64,000 nucleotides of DNA from Pseudomonas maumuensis (GTDB lineage: Bacteria > Pseudomonadota > Gammaproteobacteria > Pseudomonadales > Pseudomonadaceae): contig NZ_CP077077.1 in assembly GCF_019139675.1 (NCBI RefSeq), forward strand, positions 2,170,001-2,234,000, in the 5' to 3' direction. Positions within the stretch are counted from its first letter, which is position 1. Every line of letters begins with the position of its first letter. Both the position numbers and the translations under genes were made by a program. Below the pieces are notes generated by a model, which made no database searches, was not told the DNA's origin, and worked only from the letters and a program-made list of their open reading frames with translations. Positions 19,497 to 27,222 of this stretch are shown here, piece after piece.

Positions 19497-20684
19497 ATGC
19501 CTTCGCTTTCACCAGACCTGGAATTCGCTCGATTCTGTCCGATCCTCGGGGTGGCCCAGAAGGTCAGGGAAACCCCGCAGCCGGTCATCGACCTGGGGGT
19601 CGGCGTACCGGGTTTCCTGCCGGCGCCACACATCGTCGAGGCGGCGGTGCGCGCGGCCCACGAGGACACCGGTGGCTATGGCGCCAGCCGTGGTGACCCG
19701 GCATTGCTCAAGGCCTACCTGGGCTACCTGCGACGCCTGGGCCATGCGCATTTCGACGAAAGCAATCTGGTCGCCGGCCTCGGCGCCAAGCACCTGTTGT
19801 TCAGCGTGCTGCGGGCGATCATCCAGCCGGGAGACAAACTGCTGGTGTCGACTCCGTGCTGGCCGACCTATTTCGATATCGCCGAGCTGGTCGGGGCCGG
19901 TGTCGTCGATGTGCACTGCACCGCGCAGAGCGGTTACAAGATGTCTGCCCGGGCGCTCGAGCAGGCTCTGGACGACCAAGTGCGGGTGGTGCTGTTGAAT
20001 TCACCCGGCAATCCTACGGGCGCCGTGTATTCGACCGAGGAACTCGAAGGCCTGGCACAGGTGCTGCGCCGGCATGATGTCTGGATCATCTGCGATGACG
20101 TCTATCAGCGCTTCGTCTACGGCATGGACAGCTGTCCCGACCTGCTGACGGTGGCGCCTGACCTTGCCGGGCGCATCATCAAGATCGACAGCGTTTCCAA
20201 GCTGTATGGCATGCCGGGGTGGCGGGTCGGCCTGTTGGCGGCGGATCGGCGCATCGCCGATGCGGTCACCACGCTCAACTCCAACTCGATCTCCAACCTG
20301 CCGGCCCCCGCGGCGGCAGCGGCCACAGCGGCGCTGGAGGGCGACCAGGCGTTCTCCATTGCTGCTCGACAGCGCCTTGCGGGGCAGCGCCAGGCCTTGC
20401 TCGAAGTGCTGCGTGGCGCGCCGTTGCTGAGCTTTTGCGAGCCCGCCGGGGCGTTCTACCTGTTTCTCGATATCGGCCAGGCGCTGGGCCGGTCGTTCCG
20501 GGGAACAACAATCGACGATGACGAGTCGTTCTGCGACGTCCTGCTCCGGGACTTTGGTGTTGCCCTGATTCCCGGAAGCTTCTTCGGCGCAGCAGGGCAC
20601 GCACGGTTGTCCTACTCCGGCGAGCTCGGCAAGGTCCTGGCGGGTGCCGAGCGCATCCGGGCATTCCTCGGTGAGCTCGCCTGA
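19497..20684 (+). CDS. PLP-dependent class I/II aminotransferase
   Basis: 395 residues from the ATG at 19497 (GGAG nine bases upstream); the much longer open frame begins inside the previous gene. Fold type I marks are NPTG (172-175), CDDVYQ with Asp200 and Tyr203, the PLP lysine Lys235 in DSVSKLYGMPGWRVG, and a late Arg in HARLSYS for substrate carboxylate. It exchanges an amino group between an amino acid and a 2-oxo acid. Directly following the aldolase pair, it is well placed to turn a 4-hydroxy-2-oxo acid into a 4-hydroxy-L-amino acid such as a hydroxynorvaline-type product (inference). Confidence 0.87.
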   Translation: MPSLSPDLEFARFCPILGVAQKVRETPQPVIDLGVGVPGFLPAPHIVEAAVRAAHEDTGGYGASRGDPALLKAYLGYLRRLGHAHFDESNLVAGLGAKHLLFSVLRAIIQPGDKLLVSTPCWPTYFDIAELVGAGVVDVHCTAQSGYKMSARALEQALDDQVRVVLLNSPGNPTGAVYSTEELEGLAQVLRRHDVWIICDDVYQRFVYGMDSCPDLLTVAPDLAGRIIKIDSVSKLYGMPGWRVGLLAADRRIADAVTTLNSNSISNLPAPAAAAATAALEGDQAFSIAARQRLAGQRQALLEVLRGAPLLSFCEPAGAFYLFLDIGQALGRSFRGTTIDDDESFCDVLLRDFGVALIPGSFFGAAGHARLSYSGELGKVLAGAERIRAFLGELA

Positions 20685-20732
20685 GGTCGGGGCGGGATCT
20701 GTAAGCAGGGAAGCATTTCTGGAGAGGGACGC

Positions 20733-22256
20733 ATGATGATGAGAAACACCTTTGCAATCGTCGGCTGCGGCGCGACGGCCATCGCTTTCCTGCAACGCCA
20801 TCTGGATCGTGTGGCCGCCGGCAGCGCGCCGGCCGGCGTCATCCACCTGTTCGAAAAACGGGATGATTTCGGCCGCGGCGCGGCCTACGAGGCCGACCTG
20901 GAGAGCAACCTGCTCAACACCAGGACCGGCCTCATCACGCCATACCCGCATCTGCCAGGGCATTTCCTGCAGTGGTTGCAGCAGAGCCCGCAGGCCTGGC
21001 GCCGCGCGTACCCCGATTTTCGTCCCGAGGCGGACGGTTTCGCGCCTCGGGCCCTGTTCGGCATCTACTTGCAGCATCAGCTCAAGCAGATCGTGCTGCG
21101 CGGTGCGACCCTGGGCTGCCAACTGGTGCAATTGCATGCGGAGGTGTGCGCGATCGACCTGATCGATGGCGTGGAGACCCTGCGTACCCGCTGCGGCCTC
21201 AGCCTGCCGACCGGCAAGGTCGTGCTGTGCTGTGGCCCGTTGGGCAAGAAGCCGGAATCGTCTGGCGACCCACGGATTGTGGACACACCGTATCCGGTTT
21301 CCCGTCTGCTGCGCGTGGTGGCGCCCCACGAGCGGGTGGCGGTGGTCGGCGCGCGGCTGAGCGCCATCGACACCGTCATTGCGCTGATCGAGCGGGGGCA
21401 TCGAGGCCCCATCCGCATGCATTCGCGCAGTGGCTACTTTCCCGTGGTGCGGGGCACCCAGGAGCCGGTCACGCTGCGTTACCTGACCCGCGAAGGCCTC
21501 CAGGCGCTGGTGGCGCAGAACGGCCGTCTGCAGATCAGCGACCTGGTCGGCCTGTTCCGCAAGGAGCTGGCTTTCCAGGAGCCGGGCAAGGCCAGCGCGG
21601 TCATCCCCATGCCCGCGCCGCCGGCCGATATCGCCGCTTTCATCGAGGGTGAGCTCGAGCATGCCCGTTCACCACGGACCTGGCAGGCGATCCTCTATGC
21701 CACCAACGCTTTCGTCGAGGACATCTGGCAGGCACTGGACGACGCCGCGCAGGCGCGCTTCCTGCGTGAGTACTTCAGCTTCTTCATGGCCTATCGGGTT
21801 TCCATCCCGGCGCAGAATGCACGCAAGATCCTCAGCTACCTGCGCAGTGGCCAGCTGGAGTTCGTCGCCGGTCCGTTCGCCGCAGCGCAGCGCGGCGACG
21901 ACGGGCTGGTCCTGCAAGGCAGCGGTTGGCGCCATGTCTACGACCGGCTGATCCATGCCATCGGTTCTCCGCGCGACGCCGACCTGCTCGACTCGCCGTT
22001 GCTGGCTACCTTGCTCGACAATGGCACGGTCACCCGCCATCCACAGGGGGGAATCTGCATCGATCCGACGACTTATCGCGTGCAGGGCCGGACCGGCAGC
22101 TCCCGGCAGATCCATGCGGTGGGCGAACTGACAGTCGGCCAGTTCTTCTTCACCTCCGCGCTGGAGATCAATGGCCGCCACGCCGCCAGCTGTGCCGATG
22201 GGCTCGACTGGAAGCACGGCGTGCGCGCGGTCGGGCGTGTGGAGGAGCATGTCTGA
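20733..22256 (+). CDS. FAD/NAD(P)-binding protein (NAD_binding_9 type)
   Basis: 507 residues; the start offers three consecutive ATGs after GGAGAGGG. The N-terminal Rossmann motif is AIVGCGATAIAFL. It is followed by FGRGAAYEADLESNLLNTR, the signature of the FAD-NAD(P)-binding family whose members sit in many secondary-metabolite and siderophore loci. A second nucleotide-binding motif appears at about 205 (VAVVGARLSAIDTVIAL). The reaction is unknown: an oxidation or N-hydroxylation of the cluster product is one possibility. Spacing of 48 bases on each side keeps it in the operon. Confidence 0.72.
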   Translation: MMMRNTFAIVGCGATAIAFLQRHLDRVAAGSAPAGVIHLFEKRDDFGRGAAYEADLESNLLNTRTGLITPYPHLPGHFLQWLQQSPQAWRRAYPDFRPEADGFAPRALFGIYLQHQLKQIVLRGATLGCQLVQLHAEVCAIDLIDGVETLRTRCGLSLPTGKVVLCCGPLGKKPESSGDPRIVDTPYPVSRLLRVVAPHERVAVVGARLSAIDTVIALIERGHRGPIRMHSRSGYFPVVRGTQEPVTLRYLTREGLQALVAQNGRLQISDLVGLFRKELAFQEPGKASAVIPMPAPPADIAAFIEGELEHARSPRTWQAILYATNAFVEDIWQALDDAAQARFLREYFSFFMAYRVSIPAQNARKILSYLRSGQLEFVAGPFAAAQRGDDGLVLQGSGWRHVYDRLIHAIGSPRDADLLDSPLLATLLDNGTVTRHPQGGICIDPTTYRVQGRTGSSRQIHAVGELTVGQFFFTSALEINGRHAASCADGLDWKHGVRAVGRVEEHV

Positions 22257-22304
22257 GCTATCGTTGCCGGGGCACCTTTGACCGGCAACTTCACAGGATG
22301 AACC

Positions 22305-23066
22305 ATGACCTACCGATTCGAACGCATTCTGCTGACCAACGACGATGGCATCGACGCACCCGGCCTGGCCGTGCTGGAACAGGTGGCGGCACGGCTGGCC
22401 AGGGAGGTGTGGGTGGTGGCTCCACACCGCGACCAGAGCGGCACCTCGCACTCGCTGAGCCTGCACGCGCCGCTGCGGGTGAGCAGTCATGGCGAGCGGC
22501 GCTTCGCCGTCACCGGCACGCCGGGCGACTGCGTGGCGCTGGCGCTGGGGCACCTGCTCAAGGACGCAAGGCCCGACCTGGTGCTATCCGGTATCAATCG
22601 TGGCGCGAACCTGGGCACTGAAACAGTGTTCTCCGGAACGGTCGGCGCGGCGATGACCGGGTTGCTGCTGGGAGTGCGCTCGATCGCCCTGAGCCAGGCC
22701 TACAGCGACCGCGAAGCGGTGCCTTGGAACATCGGGCTGAACCTGGCGCCCGAGGTGATTCTCGCTGTGCTGGACATGCCATGGCCGGCCGATGCCTGCC
22801 TCAACGTCAACTTCCCTGACTGTGCCCTGGAGGCCGTCCGGCCGTTGAAGGTGACGCGCCAGGGCCTCGGGCCGTTGAACAGCATATCGGTGCGTACCGA
22901 GGTGGACCCGCGGCACTTCGAGTATCACTGGCTGCAGCTGAACAATCACCGTACCGAGGATGAGCCCGGCAGCGAAATGGCGGAACTGGCGCGTGGCCAT
23001 GTCACGGTGACACCGTTGCAGTTCGAGCGCACCCATGGTGCTGTGGAGCAGTCCTTGTCTGGTTGA
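22305..23066 (+). CDS. SurE-family 5'/3'-nucleotidase paralogue
   Basis: 253 residues. Metal ligands of the SurE phosphatase are visible: Asp13/Asp14 in LTNDDGID, Ser45 in HRDQSGTSHS and Asn98 in SGINRGANLG. SurE enzymes remove phosphate from nucleoside monophosphates and some other phosphoesters. The usual Pseudomonas surE lies beside pcm and rpoS, and neither is here, so this looks like a specialised paralogue. As last gene of the operon it may dephosphorylate a nucleotide-linked or phosphorylated intermediate (inference). Confidence 0.85.
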   Translation: MTYRFERILLTNDDGIDAPGLAVLEQVAARLAREVWVVAPHRDQSGTSHSLSLHAPLRVSSHGERRFAVTGTPGDCVALALGHLLKDARPDLVLSGINRGANLGTETVFSGTVGAAMTGLLLGVRSIALSQAYSDREAVPWNIGLNLAPEVILAVLDMPWPADACLNVNFPDCALEAVRPLKVTRQGLGPLNSISVRTEVDPRHFEYHWLQLNNHRTEDEPGSEMAELARGHVTVTPLQFERTHGAVEQSLSG

Positions 23067-23087
23067 TCGGCGCAGGTGCGCAATCGC

Positions 23088-23489
23088 TTAGGCAATAGTG
23101 GTTTCATGCAGGCAGCGCCACACCACCCCGCGGTCACTGCATTCGAGTAATGCCAGCGACCAGCGCGCCTGCGCCATGCCCTGCGAATGGTGGGTTTCCT
23201 TGTAGCGCACCGCCACATTCACCCCGGCCTGCCACACCACTTGCACATCGTCGACGGTGATCAGCAGACCAGGCCTTGTCCCGGCAGCCTCCTTGAACAA
23301 TCGCTCGACCTGCTGGCGGGTCACCTGCGTGCCTGTCGTGCCAACCATGCTGAAATCGTCGGCGAACACCGCCATCAGCCCGCCGAGCACCGATTGGGTC
23401 TCGGCCACCGGGCGGGTGAATACCATCTGGATCAGTTCGTGGACGTGATGAATGCTGCGTTCGGCGCGGGCAATCGCGTGTTCAGGCAT
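23088..23489 (-). CDS. SnoaL-like/DUF4440-type small protein
   Basis: 133 residues. The length and layout of an NTF2-like cone fold are seen: an N-terminal helix ending VFTRP, LMAVFADDFSMVG, a helix around VERLFKEAAGT, then beta strands VDDVQVVW and NVAVRYKETHH. Such proteins are small-molecule isomerases, cyclases or binding partners; the function here is unknown. It overlaps the upstream MFS gene by eight bases on the same strand, so the two are co-translated. Confidence 0.65.
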   Translation of the reverse strand: MPEHAIARAERSIHHVHELIQMVFTRPVAETQSVLGGLMAVFADDFSMVGTTGTQVTRQQVERLFKEAAGTRPGLLITVDDVQVVWQAGVNVAVRYKETHHSQGMAQARWSLALLECSDRGVVWRCLHETTIA

Positions 23490-24837
23490 GGGCGTGGTTC
23501 TCCTTGGGCAGTGTGTTGAGTGACAGTAACGGCGCCAGCCCCAGCAGCGCGGCCAGGGCGAAGGTCAGGTGATAGGCTGCGGGCGGACTCAGGCCCACCA
23601 GCAACAGGTTGAAGATCATCAGCAGCAAGGCGGCGCCGACGCTGAAGGCCATCTGTCGATTGAGGTTCCACAGCACGCTGGCCTGCTGCATCCGCTCGCC
23701 GCTGAAGTCGAGCAGCGCGGTGGTCTGGGCGGTATTGGCGCCGATGCCGCCGCCGATGCCCATGAGGCCGTAGGCCGCCATCAGTACGGCGTTGTCCGTC
23801 GGGGCGTCGACCATGACCAGCAGGCAGATACCCAGGCTGTGCAGGAGCATGCCGAGCAGCAACAGGCGGGCGGCACCGACGCGGTTGTACAGGCGGCCGG
23901 CCAGCAGCATGGCGGCGAAGGCCCCGGCGGCGTAGAGCAGCATGAACAGGCCGGTGGCCTGGGCGCTCAGTTGCAGCACATCCTGCAGATAGAAGATGTT
24001 CAATAGGTTGACCCCGGTGAACACCCCGGGGATCGCATGGTAGACCTGCATCGAGACTCGCAGGCGCGGGCTGGTGAGCAGCTTCAGCTCGACGATGCCT
24101 GCCGCCGCGCGCTGGTAGTGGGCGCGGTACAGCAGGGCGCAGGACCCACCCGCCAGCAGGCAGGCGATGGCCAGCAGGGCGCCATGTCCGGCACCATACA
24201 GCGACAGGCCCAGCAGCAGGCAGGCGAGGGCGGCGCTGACCAGCAGCAATCCCTTGAAATCCGGGCGCGGCGCTGCCGGGCCCGGTGTCTGGTCAAGCCA
24301 GGCCCAGGCCAGTGCCGCCGTCAGCAGGGCCAGCGGAATGTTGCTGTGGAAGACCCACGGCCAGCGGCCATGGTCGACGATCATCCCGCCAAGGGTGGGT
24401 GACAGCGCCGGCGCCAGCAGCGCCACGGCCATCACCAGGGTGGACACGCGGGCGCGCTCCGGGCCGTGGAAGCGCTCGAAGGTCAGCGCCTGCCCCACGG
24501 GGATCAGCAAGCCACCGGCCATGCCCTGGGCCAGGCGCCAGGCAATCAACGCGGCGAAACTCTGCGCCTCGCCGCAGCCCCACACTGCCACGCTGAACGC
24601 CAGCATGGCGGTGCTCAACAGCCGTCGCGCGCCCCAGCGATTGGCCAGCCAGGTACTCACCGGCACGGCCAGGGTCAGCCCGAGCATGTAGGCGTTGCCA
24701 ACCCACGCGCTGCTGGCGTTGCCAATGGCGAACTCGGCGGCGATCCGCGGCAACGCCACGGTCGGCATGAACAGGTTGATGCAGTCGATGAAGAACCCCA
24801 TCAGGAAGATCGTTGCCACGCGATACCGGTACGCCAT
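23482..24837 (-). CDS. MFS exporter, EmrB/QacA-like
   Basis: 451 residues from the ATG at 24837, which has AAGGAG five bases upstream; the in-frame GTG at 24843 lies within that site. Fourteen hydrophobic segments are apparent, with an ANRWGARR loop and ALLAPALSPTLGGMIVD at antiporter motif C. It is divergent from the LysR gene at 24927, a typical regulator-exporter pair. The gene runs toward the biosynthetic operon and could export its product, but the separate regulator means this link is only suggested by proximity. Confidence 0.87.
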   Translation of the reverse strand: MAYRYRVATIFLMGFFIDCINLFMPTVALPRIAAEFAIGNASSAWVGNAYMLGLTLAVPVSTWLANRWGARRLLSTAMLAFSVAVWGCGEAQSFAALIAWRLAQGMAGGLLIPVGQALTFERFHGPERARVSTLVMAVALLAPALSPTLGGMIVDHGRWPWVFHSNIPLALLTAALAWAWLDQTPGPAAPRPDFKGLLLVSAALACLLLGLSLYGAGHGALLAIACLLAGGSCALLYRAHYQRAAAGIVELKLLTSPRLRVSMQVYHAIPGVFTGVNLLNIFYLQDVLQLSAQATGLFMLLYAAGAFAAMLLAGRLYNRVGAARLLLLGMLLHSLGICLLVMVDAPTDNAVLMAAYGLMGIGGGIGANTAQTTALLDFSGERMQQASVLWNLNRQMAFSVGAALLLMIFNLLLVGLSPPAAYHLTFALAALLGLAPLLSLNTLPKENHAHA

Positions 24838-24926
24838 TGCCACTCCTTTTCGGTGCGCAGACTAGGTGCGTGGACTGGCCCTGTCGATGTCGCTACCCTT
24901 GAAACTCTGTTTGATGGAAATGAACA

Positions 24927-25829
24927 ATGCTGCGCACGGCCCTCCACACCCAGCTCAACCGGGTGCAGACGTTTCTGGCGGTGGTCGACTTCGGCTCCTT
25001 CACCAAGGCGGCGGACTTTCTCGGCATCAGCAAGGCCATGGCCAGCCAGCACGTCAAGGCACTGGAGCAGGCCCTGGGGGTGACGCTGCTGGCGCGCAGC
25101 ACCCGCGCCATCGCGCCGACCGAAACCGGCCAGGGTTTCTACGATGATTTCAAGGTGATCGTCAGCGATGTCGAAGGCGCCTTCGACAGTGTGCTGCGCC
25201 GGCACAACGGCCTAGCGGGCAAGCTGCGCATCAGCACCACCGGGGAGTACGGCGAGCGTTTCATCCTGCCGCTGATCCCGCTGTTCGCCGAGCGTTACCC
25301 GGCGTTGTCGATCAGCTACGACACCGATTCCTCGCTCAGCGACCTGATTGCCGAGCGGCTCGATCTGGTGGTGCGCCTTGGCGCGTTGCCGGACTCGAAC
25401 CTACGCAGTCGCCAGCTGGCCGAGTACGACATTGTGCTGGTGGCTGCCCCGGCCTTTCTTGCCCGCCATGCCATCGAACGGCCCGAGGAACTGGCGGACA
25501 CACCCTGGATTGCCAACAGCAACCTGCAGAGCCCGACCGCATGGACCTTGCACAGTGCGCAGGCGGGGAGTGCAAGCGTTGCCGGCCGTGCTGCGTACCA
25601 GTCCAATGCGTCCCATGCCATCCGGGCGATGGCCTGTGCCGGGTTGGGCGTGGCGGTGCTGCCGGCCTGGCTGGTCGAGCAGGACCTGGCCGATGGCACA
25701 TTGCGTCGGGTGCTGCCAGGCTACAGCCTGCCGAGGCAGCCGATCAGCGTGGTGTACCCGAACAGCAGCCATGTGCCGCACAAGACCCGGGTGTTCATCG
25801 ACTTCCTATGCGAGCACCTGGGCCACTGA
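24927..25829 (+). CDS. LysR-family transcriptional regulator
   Basis: 300 residues with winged helix (KAADFLGISKAMASQHVKALE at about 29-50) and a substrate-binding domain starting LRISTTGEYGERFILPLIPLF. It is separated from the divergent exporter by about 90 bases, so it most likely controls that gene. The ribosome-binding site is weak (TGGAAATG). Confidence 0.88.
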   Translation: MLRTALHTQLNRVQTFLAVVDFGSFTKAADFLGISKAMASQHVKALEQALGVTLLARSTRAIAPTETGQGFYDDFKVIVSDVEGAFDSVLRRHNGLAGKLRISTTGEYGERFILPLIPLFAERYPALSISYDTDSSLSDLIAERLDLVVRLGALPDSNLRSRQLAEYDIVLVAAPAFLARHAIERPEELADTPWIANSNLQSPTAWTLHSAQAGSASVAGRAAYQSNASHAIRAMACAGLGVAVLPAWLVEQDLADGTLRRVLPGYSLPRQPISVVYPNSSHVPHKTRVFIDFLCEHLGH

Positions 25830-25838
25830 GGGCGCGGC

Positions 25839-26459
25839 TCACGGCTCCAGGCCGATGCCACGCAGGATGACGCCGGTCACGGTCTGTACCGCTTGCTCGA
25901 ACGCCATGTCCGACAGCGCTTCACCGTCATTGAGCAGGGTGACCTGGAAACCGAAGTCGGCGTAGTGCTGGGTCGCCGCCCAGATCATGTACAGCAGCGC
26001 CGACGGCTCCACCGGCAGGATGCGTCCGTCCTCGACCCAACTGCGGATCTTCGCTTGCTTGAGCTGTGCCCAGGGCACCAGTATTTCGTCCAGGCTGGGT
26101 GCGAGCAGCGGGGCGCCATGGAGCATTTCCTCGGCCCAGATCTTCGAGCCCAGGGGCCGTGAGCGCGAATGGCCCATCTTGGCGCGGATGTAGCTGGTCA
26201 GTACCACCCGCGGGTCGTCGAAGTGCTCGAAGCACAAGGCATCCTGCTTCCAGACATCCAGCAGGTCCTGCAGCACGGCGCGGTACAGGTCGTCCTTGGT
26301 GCTGAAGTAGTAATGCAGGTTGGAGCGCGGCAACTGCGCCCGTTCGGCGATATCGCCCATGGAGGTGGCGGCGTAGCCCTTGTCGGCGAACACCTGCTCG
26401 GCGGCTTGCAGGATCTTTTCGACGTTGCGCCGGCGGATTTCGATCTTGTGGTTGGCCAT
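25839..26459 (-). CDS. TetR-family regulator, RutR-like
   Basis: 206 residues from the ATG at 26459; the frame to 26687 is unsupported. The N-terminal helix-turn-helix is at about 15-60 (GYAATSMGDIAERAQLPRSNLHYYF). The C-terminal part is of the RutR/YcdC type: FSTKDDLYRAVLQDLLDVW, SRPLGSKIWAEEMLHGAPLL and LLYMIWAATQHYADFG closely follow RutR, which senses uracil and thymine. In this window a full pyrimidine catabolism locus lies 12 kb away and has a RutR-like half-site. A regulatory link is plausible but untested. Confidence 0.85.
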   Translation of the reverse strand: MANHKIEIRRRNVEKILQAAEQVFADKGYAATSMGDIAERAQLPRSNLHYYFSTKDDLYRAVLQDLLDVWKQDALCFEHFDDPRVVLTSYIRAKMGHSRSRPLGSKIWAEEMLHGAPLLAPSLDEILVPWAQLKQAKIRSWVEDGRILPVEPSALLYMIWAATQHYADFGFQVTLLNDGEALSDMAFEQAVQTVTGVILRGIGLEP

Positions 26460-26520
26460 GGGCTGTCCGTGGTGACCTGAACAGTGCAAGGCTAACAGCT
26501 TTGCCTGGGCGACGATAAGG

Positions 26521-27114
26521 TCAAGGTTGCCTGTTCGGAAGCAGGGCCAGTGCCTGGCGGCTGGCGCCGCGCAGGTCCTCGCCCGGCACGCCATCGCGGG
26601 CTTGCACGGAGATGCCGTGGAGAAAGGTGGCATAGAAGTGGCCGAGAGCCTCGACCTGCGTCTCGGCTGGCAACTGCCCCTGGTCACGGGCTTCGCGCAG
26701 GCGGCTGATGATCGACTCGGTACGCTGCCGGCGGTGCCCGGCCAACCATTGCTGGACCCCCAGGTTGTCCGGCGCCACGCCGCTGGCGGCGCTGACCACC
26801 AGGCAGCCGCGGGGTTCGTCGACGCGGGTGTAGGTGCTGATGGCGGCCTCGAGCATCAGCGCCAGGGCCTGGTGGATATCTGGCAGTGCCAGGGCGCGGT
26901 CGGCGAAACCGCCCTCGGCCGATTCATACAGAGCTACGGCCTCCTCGAACAGCTGCTGCTTGCTGCCAAAGGCCGCGTAGATGCGCGCGGAAGCGATGCC
27001 CAGGGTGGAAACCAGGGCCGACATCGAAGTGCCCTCGTAGCCATGCTCCCAGAACAGCCGCATCGCCTTGCGCAGCGCCTGTTGCTTGTCGAATTCCCGA
27101 GGTCGCCCTGCCAT
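26521..27114 (-). CDS. TetR/AcrR-family regulator
   Basis: 197 residues: MAGRPREFDKQQALRKAMRLFW opens a classic TetR helix-turn-helix (about 10-55, GYEGTSMSALVSTLGI). The ligand-binding region holds GCLVVSAASGVA, found in the AcrR branch that controls oxidoreductase genes. It is divergent from the TIM-barrel gene at 27223, and a strong palindrome lies between them at 27188-27211. Confidence 0.9.
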   Translation of the reverse strand: MAGRPREFDKQQALRKAMRLFWEHGYEGTSMSALVSTLGIASARIYAAFGSKQQLFEEAVALYESAEGGFADRALALPDIHQALALMLEAAISTYTRVDEPRGCLVVSAASGVAPDNLGVQQWLAGHRRQRTESIISRLREARDQGQLPAETQVEALGHFYATFLHGISVQARDGVPGEDLRGASRQALALLPNRQP

Positions 27115-27187
27115 CGCTCGCCTGCCTGATTACGTCAAACGCGCATTCTAGCCAATTTGCGATTGACGGGTAGCGCCATTCGATCCT

Positions 27188-27211
27188 ATTGTTTGTCGAT
27201 CAACAAACAAT
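27188..27211. promoter_or_regulatory. Palindromic operator for the TetR regulator
   Basis: ATTGTTTGT and ACAAACAAT are exact reverse complements with six bases between. The site lies 12 bases before the TIM-barrel ATG, spanning the likely promoter or leader. Symmetry, AT-rich composition and position next to a TetR gene make it a strong operator candidate. Confidence 0.75.
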
Positions 27212-27222
27212 GAGGTGACATC

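Noticed and set aside
16900..19512. 870-codon minus-strand open frame opposite the aldolase and dehydrogenase genes
   Set aside because: His/Asp/Gly-rich shadow composition; the plus strand holds the conserved enzymes.
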